From NCBI RefSeq assembly GCF_002940205.1, contig NZ_MDSK01000010.1:1-64000 (forward strand): a DNA stretch of 64,000 nucleotides, in the 5' to 3' direction. Under the pieces are notes generated by a model that was given only the letters and a program-made list of their open reading frames with translations, made no database searches and was not told where the DNA came from. How positions within the stretch are numbered: position 1 is the first letter of the stretch; the number at the start of each line of letters is the position of its first letter. The DNA comes from Xanthomonas arboricola pv. guizotiae. Lineage in GTDB: Bacteria > Pseudomonadota > Gammaproteobacteria > Xanthomonadales > Xanthomonadaceae. Below are positions 19,306 to 26,420 of the stretch, piece after piece. A program made the translations under genes and the position numbers.

Positions 19306-19959
19306 TCAATGCGCCAGCCGCAACGGCTGCGACGGGACCTGCCCGCCGCGGCACTTGCGCACCTGCCAGGCATCGCGCTCGGGCAGGAATTCCAGCCGTA
19401 ACGCGGCCGGCGATGCATTGACCGCATGCCGGCGATCGCGCAACGCGAAGGCGCAGCAGTTGCCGCTGTCGGCGGCGACCTGCAGCCGCCGCAATGCGCG
19501 TGCATCGCCGGTCTGCGGCCAGCCCAGCACCGCCGCACAGGCGCCGCTGCGCAGGCATTGCTCGAACGCCCACAAGGCCTCGCGCGGCTCGGCCTGCACG
19601 ACTTCCAGATGTTCCAGCACCACCCCGCCGGCCTGCCAGGCCGGCGCGTAGGGAATGAACGGCGGCGCCACCAGCACCACCCGGCTGCTGGCGCCGGTCA
19701 TGCGCGCCAGCGTGGGCAGCAGCAAGGCGATTTCGCCGCTGCCGTGCGCGGGCAGCAACAACTCGGTCAACGCACGTCGCGGCCAGCCGCCGTCCGGCAG
19801 CAGCGCATCCAATGCGGCATGCCCGGTGGATTCGCCGCCATGGGCGATGGCGGTGCCATGACCGGCCCGCCACACCGTGCGTGCGGCCAGCAGGGCGTCC
19901 AGCGGCAATGCCACCGCCGCATTGCCGTCCTGCCTGATGCGCGCGGGCTCCTGGCTCAT
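19306..19959 (-). CDS. imuA: ImuA, translesion synthesis accessory protein
   Basis: A 217-residue RecA/SulA-like ATPase fold. 'LDALLPDGGWPRRALTELLL' near residue 50 is the family's diagnostic stretch, followed by 'PAHGSGEIALLLPTLARM', a degenerate P-loop lacking the usual GKT. ImuA associates with ImuB and RecA at lesions. Its start codon follows the lexA2 stop by one base, so it is clearly co-transcribed with lexA2 and regulated by the LexA2 operator upstream of that gene. Confidence 0.93.
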   Translation of the reverse strand: MSQEPARIRQDGNAAVALPLDALLAARTVWRAGHGTAIAHGGESTGHAALDALLPDGGWPRRALTELLLPAHGSGEIALLLPTLARMTGASSRVVLVAPPFIPYAPAWQAGGVVLEHLEVVQAEPREALWAFEQCLRSGACAAVLGWPQTGDARALRRLQVAADSGNCCAFALRDRRHAVNASPAALRLEFLPERDAWQVRKCRGGQVPSQPLRLAH

Positions 19960-19960
19960 C

Positions 19961-20566
19961 TCAGCCCTGCCGGATCAGGCCGCAGTACAGCCCTTCGATC
20001 GCAAAGTCGGCATCGGCCGCCACCACGATCGGCGCATGCGCGCGATTGCGCGGCAGCAGGCGGATGCGTTCGGCGCCGCGCTCCAGCCGCTTGATGGTGA
20101 TTTCGCCATCCACCCGCGCCACCACGATCTGCCCGTCGCGCGCCTCGCTGCTGCGATGCACGCCCACCAGATCGCCGTCCAGGATGCCGTCGTCGATCAT
20201 CGAATCGCCCTGGACCTGCAGCAGATAGTCCGGGCGCAAAGAAAACAGCGTGCGGTCCAGCCACAACTGCCGGTCCAGGCCGATATCCGCCCCGATCGGC
20301 ACACCGGCCGCCACCCGCCCCAGCACCGGCAAGGTGAGCAAGACGTCGCGCCCGGTTCCACCCGGCATGCGGATGCCACGTTTCTGATTGGGCAGCAGTT
20401 CGATCAACCCGGTCTCGGCCAGCGCCTGCACATGCTTTTGCGCGGCATTGCGCGAGGCGAACCCGAACGCCTGCGCGATCTCGGCCAGACTGGGTGACAG
20501 ACCCGCCTGGGCCTGCTCCTGCAGGAAGGCCAACACGGCGGCACGTTGAGGGGTCAGTGGTGGCAT
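19961..20566 (-). CDS. lexA2: LexA2-type SOS repressor of the imu cassette
   Basis: A 201-residue LexA. The N-terminal winged helix (residues 1-65) includes 'LSPSLAEIAQAFGFASRNAA'. The self-cleavage bond is Ala87-Gly88 (VAAGVPI), the catalytic Ser122 is in QGDSMID and the Lys159 is in GEITIKRL. Repressor cleavage on RecA-ssDNA would release the operon. The start is set at 20566, 27 bp from a perfect TGTAC-N4-GTACA palindrome; an earlier in-frame ATG (20608) would put that operator inside the gene. Xanthomonads commonly carry a second LexA near recA; this one is the cassette-borne LexA2 type. Confidence 0.93.
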   Translation of the reverse strand: MPPLTPQRAAVLAFLQEQAQAGLSPSLAEIAQAFGFASRNAAQKHVQALAETGLIELLPNQKRGIRMPGGTGRDVLLTLPVLGRVAAGVPIGADIGLDRQLWLDRTLFSLRPDYLLQVQGDSMIDDGILDGDLVGVHRSSEARDGQIVVARVDGEITIKRLERGAERIRLLPRNRAHAPIVVAADADFAIEGLYCGLIRQG

Positions 20567-20593
20567 CGGGACCGGTAGCCGGATGGAACAAGG

Positions 20594-20607
20594 TGTACAT
20601 TTGTACA
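20594..20607. promoter_or_regulatory. LexA2 operator (TGTAC-N4-GTACA)
   Basis: A perfect inverted repeat TGTACATTTGTACA, 27 bp upstream of the lexA2 start codon. It matches the LexA2 recognition site reported for Xanthomonas (TGTAC-N4-GTACA), which differs from the classical LexA box. It should autoregulate lexA2 and silence imuA, imuB and dnaE2 until SOS induction. Confidence 0.9.
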
Positions 20608-20680
20608 CCCATCGGTCGCAGCAGGCGAGATTGGCTTGCTGAGCCGCTTCAGCACACCGCTTGCGACAGGCTGACGATAA

Positions 20681-20697
20681 AGTTATAACTTACGTAA
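20681..20697. promoter_or_regulatory. Two abutting palindromes, probable TA operator
   Basis: A 10-bp palindrome (AGTTATAACT, 20681-20690) shares its last base with an 8-bp palindrome (TTACGTAA, 20690-20697), ending 17 bp upstream of the AbrB-like antitoxin start. This AT-rich block stands out from the surrounding sequence and is well placed as the promoter and autoregulatory site of the toxin-antitoxin pair. TATAAC within it could serve as a -10 element. Confidence 0.65.
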
Positions 20698-20714
20698 TAA
20701 CGCGAGATACCCTC

Positions 20715-20936
20715 ATGAAACTCAAGATCACCGCCATCGGCAATTCCGCCGGCGTCATCCTGCCCAAGGAGTTACTGGCTCGTCTGCGGCTTGGAAAGGG
20801 CGACGACCTCTATGCACTGGAAACGCCCGATGGCATCAAGCTGACCGCCTTCGACCCGACGTTGGCGGCGCAGATGGATGTGGCCGAGCAGGTGATGCGC
20901 GAGGATCGCCAAGTGCTGAACAAGCTGGCCAAGTGA
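20715..20936 (+). CDS. AbrB/MazE-type antitoxin
   Basis: A 73-residue protein whose N-terminus 'MKLKITAIGNSAGVILPKEL' is the classic SpoVT/AbrB swapped-hairpin DNA-binding domain, followed by 'LRLGKGDDLYALETPDGIKL' and a charged helix that would contact the toxin. It binds its own operator and neutralises the Doc-type toxin encoded next; the two genes overlap by 4 bases (GTGA). The start at 20715 is chosen over upstream in-frame codons because the AbrB domain begins there and the operator lies immediately upstream. Confidence 0.88.
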   Translation: MKLKITAIGNSAGVILPKELLARLRLGKGDDLYALETPDGIKLTAFDPTLAAQMDVAEQVMREDRQVLNKLAK

Positions 20937-21370
20937 ACACGCGCATGCTGGTCTGGATCACGCACGCACTTGCATTGGCGATCCACGAACGTCAATTGAG
21001 CGAGCACGGCGGCGCAAGCGGAGTGCGCGACGAGGCACTCTTGGCCTCGGCACTGGCACGCCCGCAGCAACTGTTTTCCTACGGCGATCCTCCACCAGAT
21101 CTTGTAGAGCTGACGGCCAGTCTGGCCTACGGGCTCGCGCGCAATCATCCGTTCGTAGATGGCAACAAACGGACTGCCCATGTGTGCTACCGGGTTTTTT
21201 TGCTACTCAACGGCGCCGAACTCATCGCTTCGCAGGAAGAGAAATACGTTGCCATGATGGGCCTGGCCGATGGCGCGTGGAGCGAAGCGACGTTTGCGCA
21301 ATGGCTGCGACCTCGCGTGCGTTTGCGCGCGGACACGCATGTGCACGAACCGCAGGGCCACTACGGCTGA
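20933..21370 (+). CDS. doc: Doc-type (Fic fold) toxin of a type II TA system
   Basis: A 145-residue protein starting with GTG, overlapping the antitoxin stop. It carries the Doc/Fic motif HPFVDGNKRT at residues 72-81; the Lys in place of the second Gly of classical Fic marks the Doc branch, which phosphorylates EF-Tu and halts translation. 'SGVRDEALLASALARPQQLF' near residue 29 is also typical of Doc. Pairing with an AbrB-type antitoxin instead of Phd is a known variant. The pair lies divergent from the SOS operon. Confidence 0.88.
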   Translation: MNTRMLVWITHALALAIHERQLSEHGGASGVRDEALLASALARPQQLFSYGDPPPDLVELTASLAYGLARNHPFVDGNKRTAHVCYRVFLLLNGAELIASQEEKYVAMMGLADGAWSEATFAQWLRPRVRLRADTHVHEPQGHYG

Positions 21371-21476
21371 AAACAGGCCTGTGGCACGAGACGCGCTTGT
21401 CTGGCATTTGCATGCGCAGTCTTGGATCCACGCCGCAATCAGTCAGCGCTGACGTCGCTGCATGGCACAGACGCTC

Positions 21477-21980
21477 TTACTCGGCACGCTTCCGTGTCGC
21501 CGCCGCTTTCTTCGCGGCCGCCTTGCGCACTGCCGGGCCCTTGGTCTCTGCCGCTTTCTTCGCTGCTGTGGAGCGATCACTGGCCGTGCGTTTTTTTGCG
21601 GCGTCCGTGGTCTGCCTGGACAAGGCATGCTTGCCTACCGTCTTCTTGGCGGTAGTGCCCTTGCTGGCGGTCTTCAGGGCTTTTTTGGCGCCTGCCGAGC
21701 GTGTGGGCGACACCGGTTTTTTGGAAGTCGCCGCTGCAGTGTCCTGCGCGGCTTTTTTCTTGGTGGCCTTGGACGCGGAACTGGGAGGCGCAACATCCAC
21801 GCCATCGCGGCGCGCCTTGGACAACCCGATCGCAATGGCCTGCTTGGTGCTTTTCACGCCGTGCGCGCCTTCGCGCACCTGGTCGATTTCTTCTTTCACG
21901 TATTCTCCGGCCTGGGTACTGGCCGACTTTCCTTCGCGCTTGTCCTTGGCGGCAGCGCGGCGCGTCTTGGTCTGTGGCAT
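21477..21980 (-). CDS. Lys/Ala-rich histone-H1-like protein with DUF6496 N-terminus
   Basis: A 167-residue, very basic protein. The N-terminal ~65 residues match the DUF6496 pattern (SASTQAGEYVKEEIDQVREG then STKQAIAIGLSKARRDG). The rest is low-complexity Ala/Lys/Thr with repeated AKK motifs, like the C-terminal tail of histone H1. It probably binds DNA non-specifically or acts in nucleoid or stress physiology; its role is unproven. The start at 21980 places the domain first. The gene is convergent with doc. Confidence 0.75.
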   Translation of the reverse strand: MPQTKTRRAAAKDKREGKSASTQAGEYVKEEIDQVREGAHGVKSTKQAIAIGLSKARRDGVDVAPPSSASKATKKKAAQDTAAATSKKPVSPTRSAGAKKALKTASKGTTAKKTVGKHALSRQTTDAAKKRTASDRSTAAKKAAETKGPAVRKAAAKKAAATRKRAE

Positions 21981-22148
21981 GGCACTTCTCAGGCGGCGGA
22001 TGGCAGCCCGATGTAACAAGCCGTGCGTCAATGCACGGTGGACGCGACGCTCACCTGGCGTTGAAGCGTAGGTGACGCCTCGCCAACGCAGACGCTTGCG
22101 CAGCGGCTGACCGCATCAACTCCATGCGCAACTGCCCAGCGATCACCC

Positions 22149-22490
22149 CTACGCCTCACCGGCCGGTAACGGTTCGCCTTGCGCATCGTAGGCGGGCGGG
22201 TGATAGAAATTGACGGTCTTCAACGGTGTCTGCCCGGTGTTGCGGATCTCGTGCGTTTCACCGCGCTCGATGGCAACCAGGCTACCACCCTGCAGCGCAT
22301 GCGTCTGCCCCTCGACGACCGCCACACCGGTACCGTCCACTACGAACAGCCATTGATCGGCACCACGGTGGCGATTGTCGGGCCCGCCTTCGCCCTGGCC
22401 CGGCGCAATCACCATTTCGGCGGCCTGCACCTGGCGCACCGAAAACAGCACCTTGAACGCGTCGGTCAATGTCAGTTGTGCAATCTGCAT
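22149..22490 (-). CDS. Small cupin-domain protein
   Basis: A 113-residue single cupin. Cupin motif 1 is visible as 'DNRHRGADQWLFVVDGTG' and motif 2 as 'GGSLVAIERGETHEIRNTG', with His residues placed to bind a metal. Such stand-alone cupins serve as sugar isomerases, dioxygenases or sensors; the substrate cannot be inferred. It is apparently monocistronic, with 62 bp separating it from the GIY-YIG gene on the same strand. Confidence 0.8.
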   Translation of the reverse strand: MQIAQLTLTDAFKVLFSVRQVQAAEMVIAPGQGEGGPDNRHRGADQWLFVVDGTGVAVVEGQTHALQGGSLVAIERGETHEIRNTGQTPLKTVNFYHPPAYDAQGEPLPAGEA

Positions 22491-22552
22491 ATGGCACTCC
22501 TCGAGAGTGAGGCGATGCTGGGCCGGCGCACGTCAACGCGTTGGCAAAGTCA

Positions 22553-23146
22553 TTACGCGTGACGGCAGTACCAGACCCAGATGTGCTCGGGCAGATGCGC
22601 CTGCACGGGTAAATCCAATGCGCGGCAGCCATCGAGTACATCGCGCAGCGCGCGTTGCGCCGGCGTGGGACCGGTCAGGCCATCCAGCTCGTCCGCGCTC
22701 AACTGCACTGCGGTCCAGTCGTAGAGCCGATCGATGCGCTGCGCCATCGCCGCCTGCAGCCAATCGCGCAGCACGAACACGCGATACCCTTGCTGCTGCA
22801 ACCCGGCCACGGCATGTTCCAACGCCTCGCCCACGCCGCGAAACCATTCGGTATGCCCACCGGCCACTGCGCGGATCGTCATCGGTGCCGGTGCGTTGTG
22901 CGCAAGCAGCGGACGCCGCAGTTGCAGCTCAAGATCGCGTGCATCGCGCTCGCGCTCGGCTTCCACCAGCAACCCGCGTTCCAGATCGAAAAACTCGAAC
23001 CAGCGCGAATGCAGGCTGCCGATACGCCCCACCGGATCCCGCGAAAAACCGATCTTGCAATGGTCTTCCCATTGGCAGGGGAACACGTAGGTGAAGCAAC
23101 GCCCGTCGATGGCGACTGGTGCGCTGCTACGTTCGCGCACGCTCAT
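22553..23146 (-). CDS. GIY-YIG nuclease-family protein (MUG113/T5orf172-like)
   Basis: A 197-residue protein. Residues ~17-90 fit the divergent GIY-YIG fold of the MUG113/T5orf172 group: 'YVFPCQWEDHCKIGFSRDPV' (where canonical members have YV/IG), followed by 'LHSRWFEFFDLERGLLVEAE' and a conserved Glu/Arg helix. The C-terminal half is unfamiliar. These domains cut or bind DNA. The start at 23146 overlaps the stop of the DUF763 gene in an ATGA, so the two are translationally coupled and probably work together. Confidence 0.65.
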   Translation of the reverse strand: MSVRERSSAPVAIDGRCFTYVFPCQWEDHCKIGFSRDPVGRIGSLHSRWFEFFDLERGLLVEAERERDARDLELQLRRPLLAHNAPAPMTIRAVAGGHTEWFRGVGEALEHAVAGLQQQGYRVFVLRDWLQAAMAQRIDRLYDWTAVQLSADELDGLTGPTPAQRALRDVLDGCRALDLPVQAHLPEHIWVWYCRHA

Positions 23147-24480
23147 CGCCGACCTGCACGCGCCTGGGTTGCCTGCGCTGCGTGCGCGTGCGCCTGCTCC
23201 GGTGCCTGTTCCCACCCGAATACGCTACGCCCGCCGTAGCGATGCGAATCGCGACGTTCCTGCGCGATGTAGTCTTCCACCGTCGGCCCGCGTGCAGCGC
23301 CTTCCAGGCGACGTGCCTGTGCATCCAGCCGTGCGATCGCCTGCAAGCGTTCGCCGTTGCCCAGTTTGGCCTGCTGCATCGCCTGCTTGAGCACGCCGAT
23401 GGTGTGGTCGAGCACGCGCGTCGGCACCGGGAACGGTTGCCGGTCCTTGCCGCCATGCGCAAGCGAAAAGCGCGCCGGGTCGCTGAAACGGCAGGGCGTG
23501 CCGTGCACCACTTCGGCCACCATCGCCAGCGAGCGCAAGGTGCGCGCGCCCACGCCCGGCACCTGCAGCAATGCGGTGAAATCGCGCGGCCCCGCTTCGG
23601 CGGCTGCGGCCAGGCTGGCATGCAGCCGGCGGACGATCACGTTCTCGCTGCGCACGTCATGATGGTCGGGCATGCACAGATGCGGTTGCTGCGCCGGATC
23701 CCAGGCGTGCCCGGCGAACAGATCGCCGGTGACCGGAGCTTGCGCAGCAGCGGCCGCTGCGGGCGCTTCCACACCGGCAATGCGTTGCCAATGGCGTGCC
23801 AGCTGATCCGGCGCCGTGCCATGCAGCAGCTCCACCTGCGCATCGCGCGAAGCCGCCGCGCGGTGGTCGGCAAGATTGACGATGTTGCCTTGATGCGCAC
23901 CATCGATGGCGGCATGCGGCGCATCCACAAAACTGCTCAATCCTTCGGAGAGCCAGTGATACCGGCGCGCCTGCTTGCGCTGCCCGTGCATGCCTTGTTG
24001 CACCACCACCCAGCGGCCGTCGTCGCTGACGATGAAGCCGTGCAGATACAGATCGAAGCCGTCCTGCACTGCGGCGCTGTCCACCTTGGCGACCAACCGG
24101 CTGGCCTGCGCCAATGCGGCGCCATCGAGCCCGACCGCATCGCCCACTGCCAGCAATTCAGCAGGCGTGGCACGCGAATGCCGGCCGCGCCCGCCACACA
24201 CATGGATGCCCAGCTCGCCAGACAACGGCGTCAACCCACGCTTGAGTGCGCCAATCACGCTGGTGGTGATGCCGGACGAATGCCAGTCCATGCCCATCAC
24301 CGCGCCGAACGACTGGAACCAGAACGGGTGCGCAAGCCGCCGCAACAATTCATCGCGTCCATAGGTGTGCACGATCGCCTCGCACATCACCGTGCCAAGC
24401 CGCGTCATGCGCTCACCCAACCAATGCGGAACGCGTCCACCATGCAAGGGAAGATCTGCGCTACCGCCGCGCCGGCTCAT
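23143..24480 (-). CDS. DUF763 domain protein
   Basis: A 445-residue protein with the DUF763 signature at its N-terminus (GGSADLPLHGGRVPHWLGER) and further conserved blocks (HPFWFQSFGAVMGMDWHSSG; LHGFIVSDDGRWVVVQQG). A helix-hairpin-helix-like stretch (LLQVPGVGARTLRSLAMVAE) lies near residue 325, suggesting DNA contact. DUF763 is best known from archaea and thermophiles and has no established function. It is the first gene of a two-gene operon with the GIY-YIG nuclease; a DNA-processing role is inference. The start at 24480 directly precedes the conserved 'SRRGGSADLP'. Confidence 0.75.
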   Translation of the reverse strand: MSRRGGSADLPLHGGRVPHWLGERMTRLGTVMCEAIVHTYGRDELLRRLAHPFWFQSFGAVMGMDWHSSGITTSVIGALKRGLTPLSGELGIHVCGGRGRHSRATPAELLAVGDAVGLDGAALAQASRLVAKVDSAAVQDGFDLYLHGFIVSDDGRWVVVQQGMHGQRKQARRYHWLSEGLSSFVDAPHAAIDGAHQGNIVNLADHRAAASRDAQVELLHGTAPDQLARHWQRIAGVEAPAAAAAAQAPVTGDLFAGHAWDPAQQPHLCMPDHHDVRSENVIVRRLHASLAAAAEAGPRDFTALLQVPGVGARTLRSLAMVAEVVHGTPCRFSDPARFSLAHGGKDRQPFPVPTRVLDHTIGVLKQAMQQAKLGNGERLQAIARLDAQARRLEGAARGPTVEDYIAQERRDSHRYGGRSVFGWEQAPEQAHAHAAQATQARAGRR

Positions 24481-24780
24481 TGCTGCCACCTCGTCGTCAT
24501 GCCGCAAGGATAACGGCGGTGCGTCGCAGCAGCTGGGATAAAGACGCGCCAACCCATGCGCAACCTGACGAATTCAGCCCAGCAACGACTGCTTGCAAGC
24601 CACACGTAATGCATGCACACACAGCAACGCATGCAAGCGCGAGCGCGCAGTGATCGCAACGCCGCTGCTGAATGCGGTAGCCAAGCGTCGTCTCGGCATG
24701 CATCGCACACGTGGTCACTCCGCCTTGACCCTAGCGCCGTCAAGGTGGTGGCCCTCCTCAGCCATCGCCACGGGGTTCGC
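24481..24780. other. Divergent intergenic region between DUF763 and paoA genes
   Basis: A 300-bp gap that must hold promoters for both divergent transcripts. An imperfect AT-richer part at 24590-24620 is the likeliest promoter area. No operator, riboswitch or coding frame could be supported. Confidence 0.4.
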
Positions 24781-25359
24781 ATGACTGCCTCACCCGCCAC
24801 TGCGCATGACACGGCGCCGGCAACTGCCGCCACCAGTGCGCCGACCTACCCGGTCAACCTGCGCATCAACGGTCAGCCTTATCAACTGCAAATCGAAGCC
24901 TGGGTCAGCCTGCTCGATCTACTGCGCGACCGGCTCGACCTCACCGGCACCAAGAAAGGCTGCGACCACGGCCAATGCGGCGCCTGCACGGTGCTGGTCG
25001 ATGGGCGCCGCATCAACAGCTGCCTGACGCTTGTGGTCATGCAGGACGGTGCGGAGATCACCACCGTCGAAGGCCTGGCCGAGGGCGAACAGCTGCATCC
25101 GCTACAGCGCGCGTTCATCGACAACGATGCCTTCCAGTGCGGCTATTGCACGCCCGGGCAGTTATGTTCGGCAGTGGGCCTGATCAATGAAGGCAAGGCG
25201 CACGATCGCGACCAGGTGCGCGAGTTGATGAGCGGCAATCTGTGTCGCTGCGGTGCCTACCCGCAGATCACCGATGCGGTGATGCAGGTCATGGGCAAGC
25301 CCAGCGACAGCAGCGAGAGCGCCGCCACACCGTGGACGCCCGGGACGGTGCCGGGATGA
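24781..25359 (+). CDS. paoA: [2Fe-2S] subunit of a PaoABC-like aldehyde oxidoreductase
   Basis: A 192-residue iron-sulphur subunit of the xanthine oxidase family. The plant-ferredoxin cluster ligands lie in 'GCDHGQCGACTVLVDGRRIN' plus a following Cys, and the second cluster in 'CGYCTPGQ' and 'GNLCRCGAYPQI'. It passes electrons from the molybdenum centre to FAD. E. coli PaoA carries a twin-arginine leader; here the N-terminus (MTASPATAHDTAPATAATSA) has no RR motif, and none is found in the upstream frame, so the enzyme may stay in the cytoplasm. It overlaps paoB by 4 bases (ATGA). Confidence 0.88.
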   Translation: MTASPATAHDTAPATAATSAPTYPVNLRINGQPYQLQIEAWVSLLDLLRDRLDLTGTKKGCDHGQCGACTVLVDGRRINSCLTLVVMQDGAEITTVEGLAEGEQLHPLQRAFIDNDAFQCGYCTPGQLCSAVGLINEGKAHDRDQVRELMSGNLCRCGAYPQITDAVMQVMGKPSDSSESAATPWTPGTVPG

Positions 25360-26420
25360 TCCCGCTCACCTATACGCGCGCCGACAGCGTCGATGCGGCG
25401 CTGACGGCCCTGTCGGTGCGCGGCAGCGACCCGCACCCGGTGCCCGCCGACGCCCCGGTGCGCCTGATCGCCGGCGGCACCAATCTCACCGACTTGATGA
25501 AGCTGCAGGTGATGCGGCCAGGCAGCCTGGTCGATATCAATCGCCTGCCGCTGGACGGCATCAGTGCGCTCCCCGAAGGCGGCCTGCGCCTGGGCGCGCT
25601 CGCTCGCAACGCCGACACCGCCTATCACCCGGACGTGGAGACGCGTTACCCCTTGCTGAGCGCGGCGATCCTGGCCGGCGCCTCGCCGCAGATCCGCAAC
25701 ATGGCCAGCAATGGCGGCAACCTGCTGCAGCGCACCCGCTGCCTGTATTTCTACGACCATGCCACCCCCTGCAACAAGCGTGCGCCCGGGACCGGCTGCT
25801 CGGCGATCGGCGGGCTCACCACCTATAACGCCATCCTCGGCGCCAGCGCGCAGTGCATTGCCACGCACCCGTCGGACATGTGCGTCGCACTGGCTGCGCT
25901 GGACGCGGTGGTGCACGTGCAAGGCCCCAACGGCGCGCGCGACATCCCGTTCGCGCAGTTCCACCGCCTGCCTGGCGAGCACCCGGAGCTGGACAGCACC
26001 CTGGCCCCGGACGAGCTGATCGTGCATATCGACCTGCCCGATGCACAGCGCTTCGTTGCGCACAGCGCCTACCTGAAGATCCGCGAGCGCCTGTCGTATG
26101 CGTTCGCGCTGGTGTCGGTGGCGGCCGCGCTGGACCTGGCCGAGGACGGCAGCATCCGCGAGGTGCGCGTGGCCCTGGGCGGCGTGGCGCACAAGCCCTG
26201 GCGCAATGCCGAGGCAGAAGCACGCTTGGTTGGCCAACCGGCCAACGCCGACACCTTCGGCCGCCTGGCCGATGCGCTGCTGCAGGGTGCGCAACCGCAA
26301 GGCGAAAACGCCTTCAAGCTGCCGCTGGCACGCCGCGCCATCGTGCGTGCATTGAGCGTTGCGCGCGAGGGCACCATCGACAACCGCGGGCGCACCAGCG
26401 CGCTGGAGGAAGCGCCATGA
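25356..26420 (+). CDS. paoB: FAD-binding subunit of a PaoABC-like aldehyde oxidoreductase
   Basis: A 354-residue FAD subunit (CO dehydrogenase flavoprotein fold). The FAD loop is 'IAGGTNLTDLMKLQVMRPG' and the second FAD contact 'ILAGASPQIRNMASNGGNLL'. A Cys-containing insert, 'CLYFYDHATPCNKRAPGTGC', corresponds to the additional [4Fe-4S] site that distinguishes PaoB from simpler xanthine-dehydrogenase flavoproteins. The start at 25356 overlaps the paoA stop, and the stop overlaps the paoC start (ATGA), giving a tightly coupled operon. Confidence 0.9.
   Translation: MIPLTYTRADSVDAALTALSVRGSDPHPVPADAPVRLIAGGTNLTDLMKLQVMRPGSLVDINRLPLDGISALPEGGLRLGALARNADTAYHPDVETRYPLLSAAILAGASPQIRNMASNGGNLLQRTRCLYFYDHATPCNKRAPGTGCSAIGGLTTYNAILGASAQCIATHPSDMCVALAALDAVVHVQGPNGARDIPFAQFHRLPGEHPELDSTLAPDELIVHIDLPDAQRFVAHSAYLKIRERLSYAFALVSVAAALDLAEDGSIREVRVALGGVAHKPWRNAEAEARLVGQPANADTFGRLADALLQGAQPQGENAFKLPLARRAIVRALSVAREGTIDNRGRTSALEEAP

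Noticed and set aside
24613..24780. An N-terminal extension of paoA carrying a Tat leader
   Set aside because: The upstream in-frame residues contain no twin-arginine motif followed by a hydrophobic stretch.
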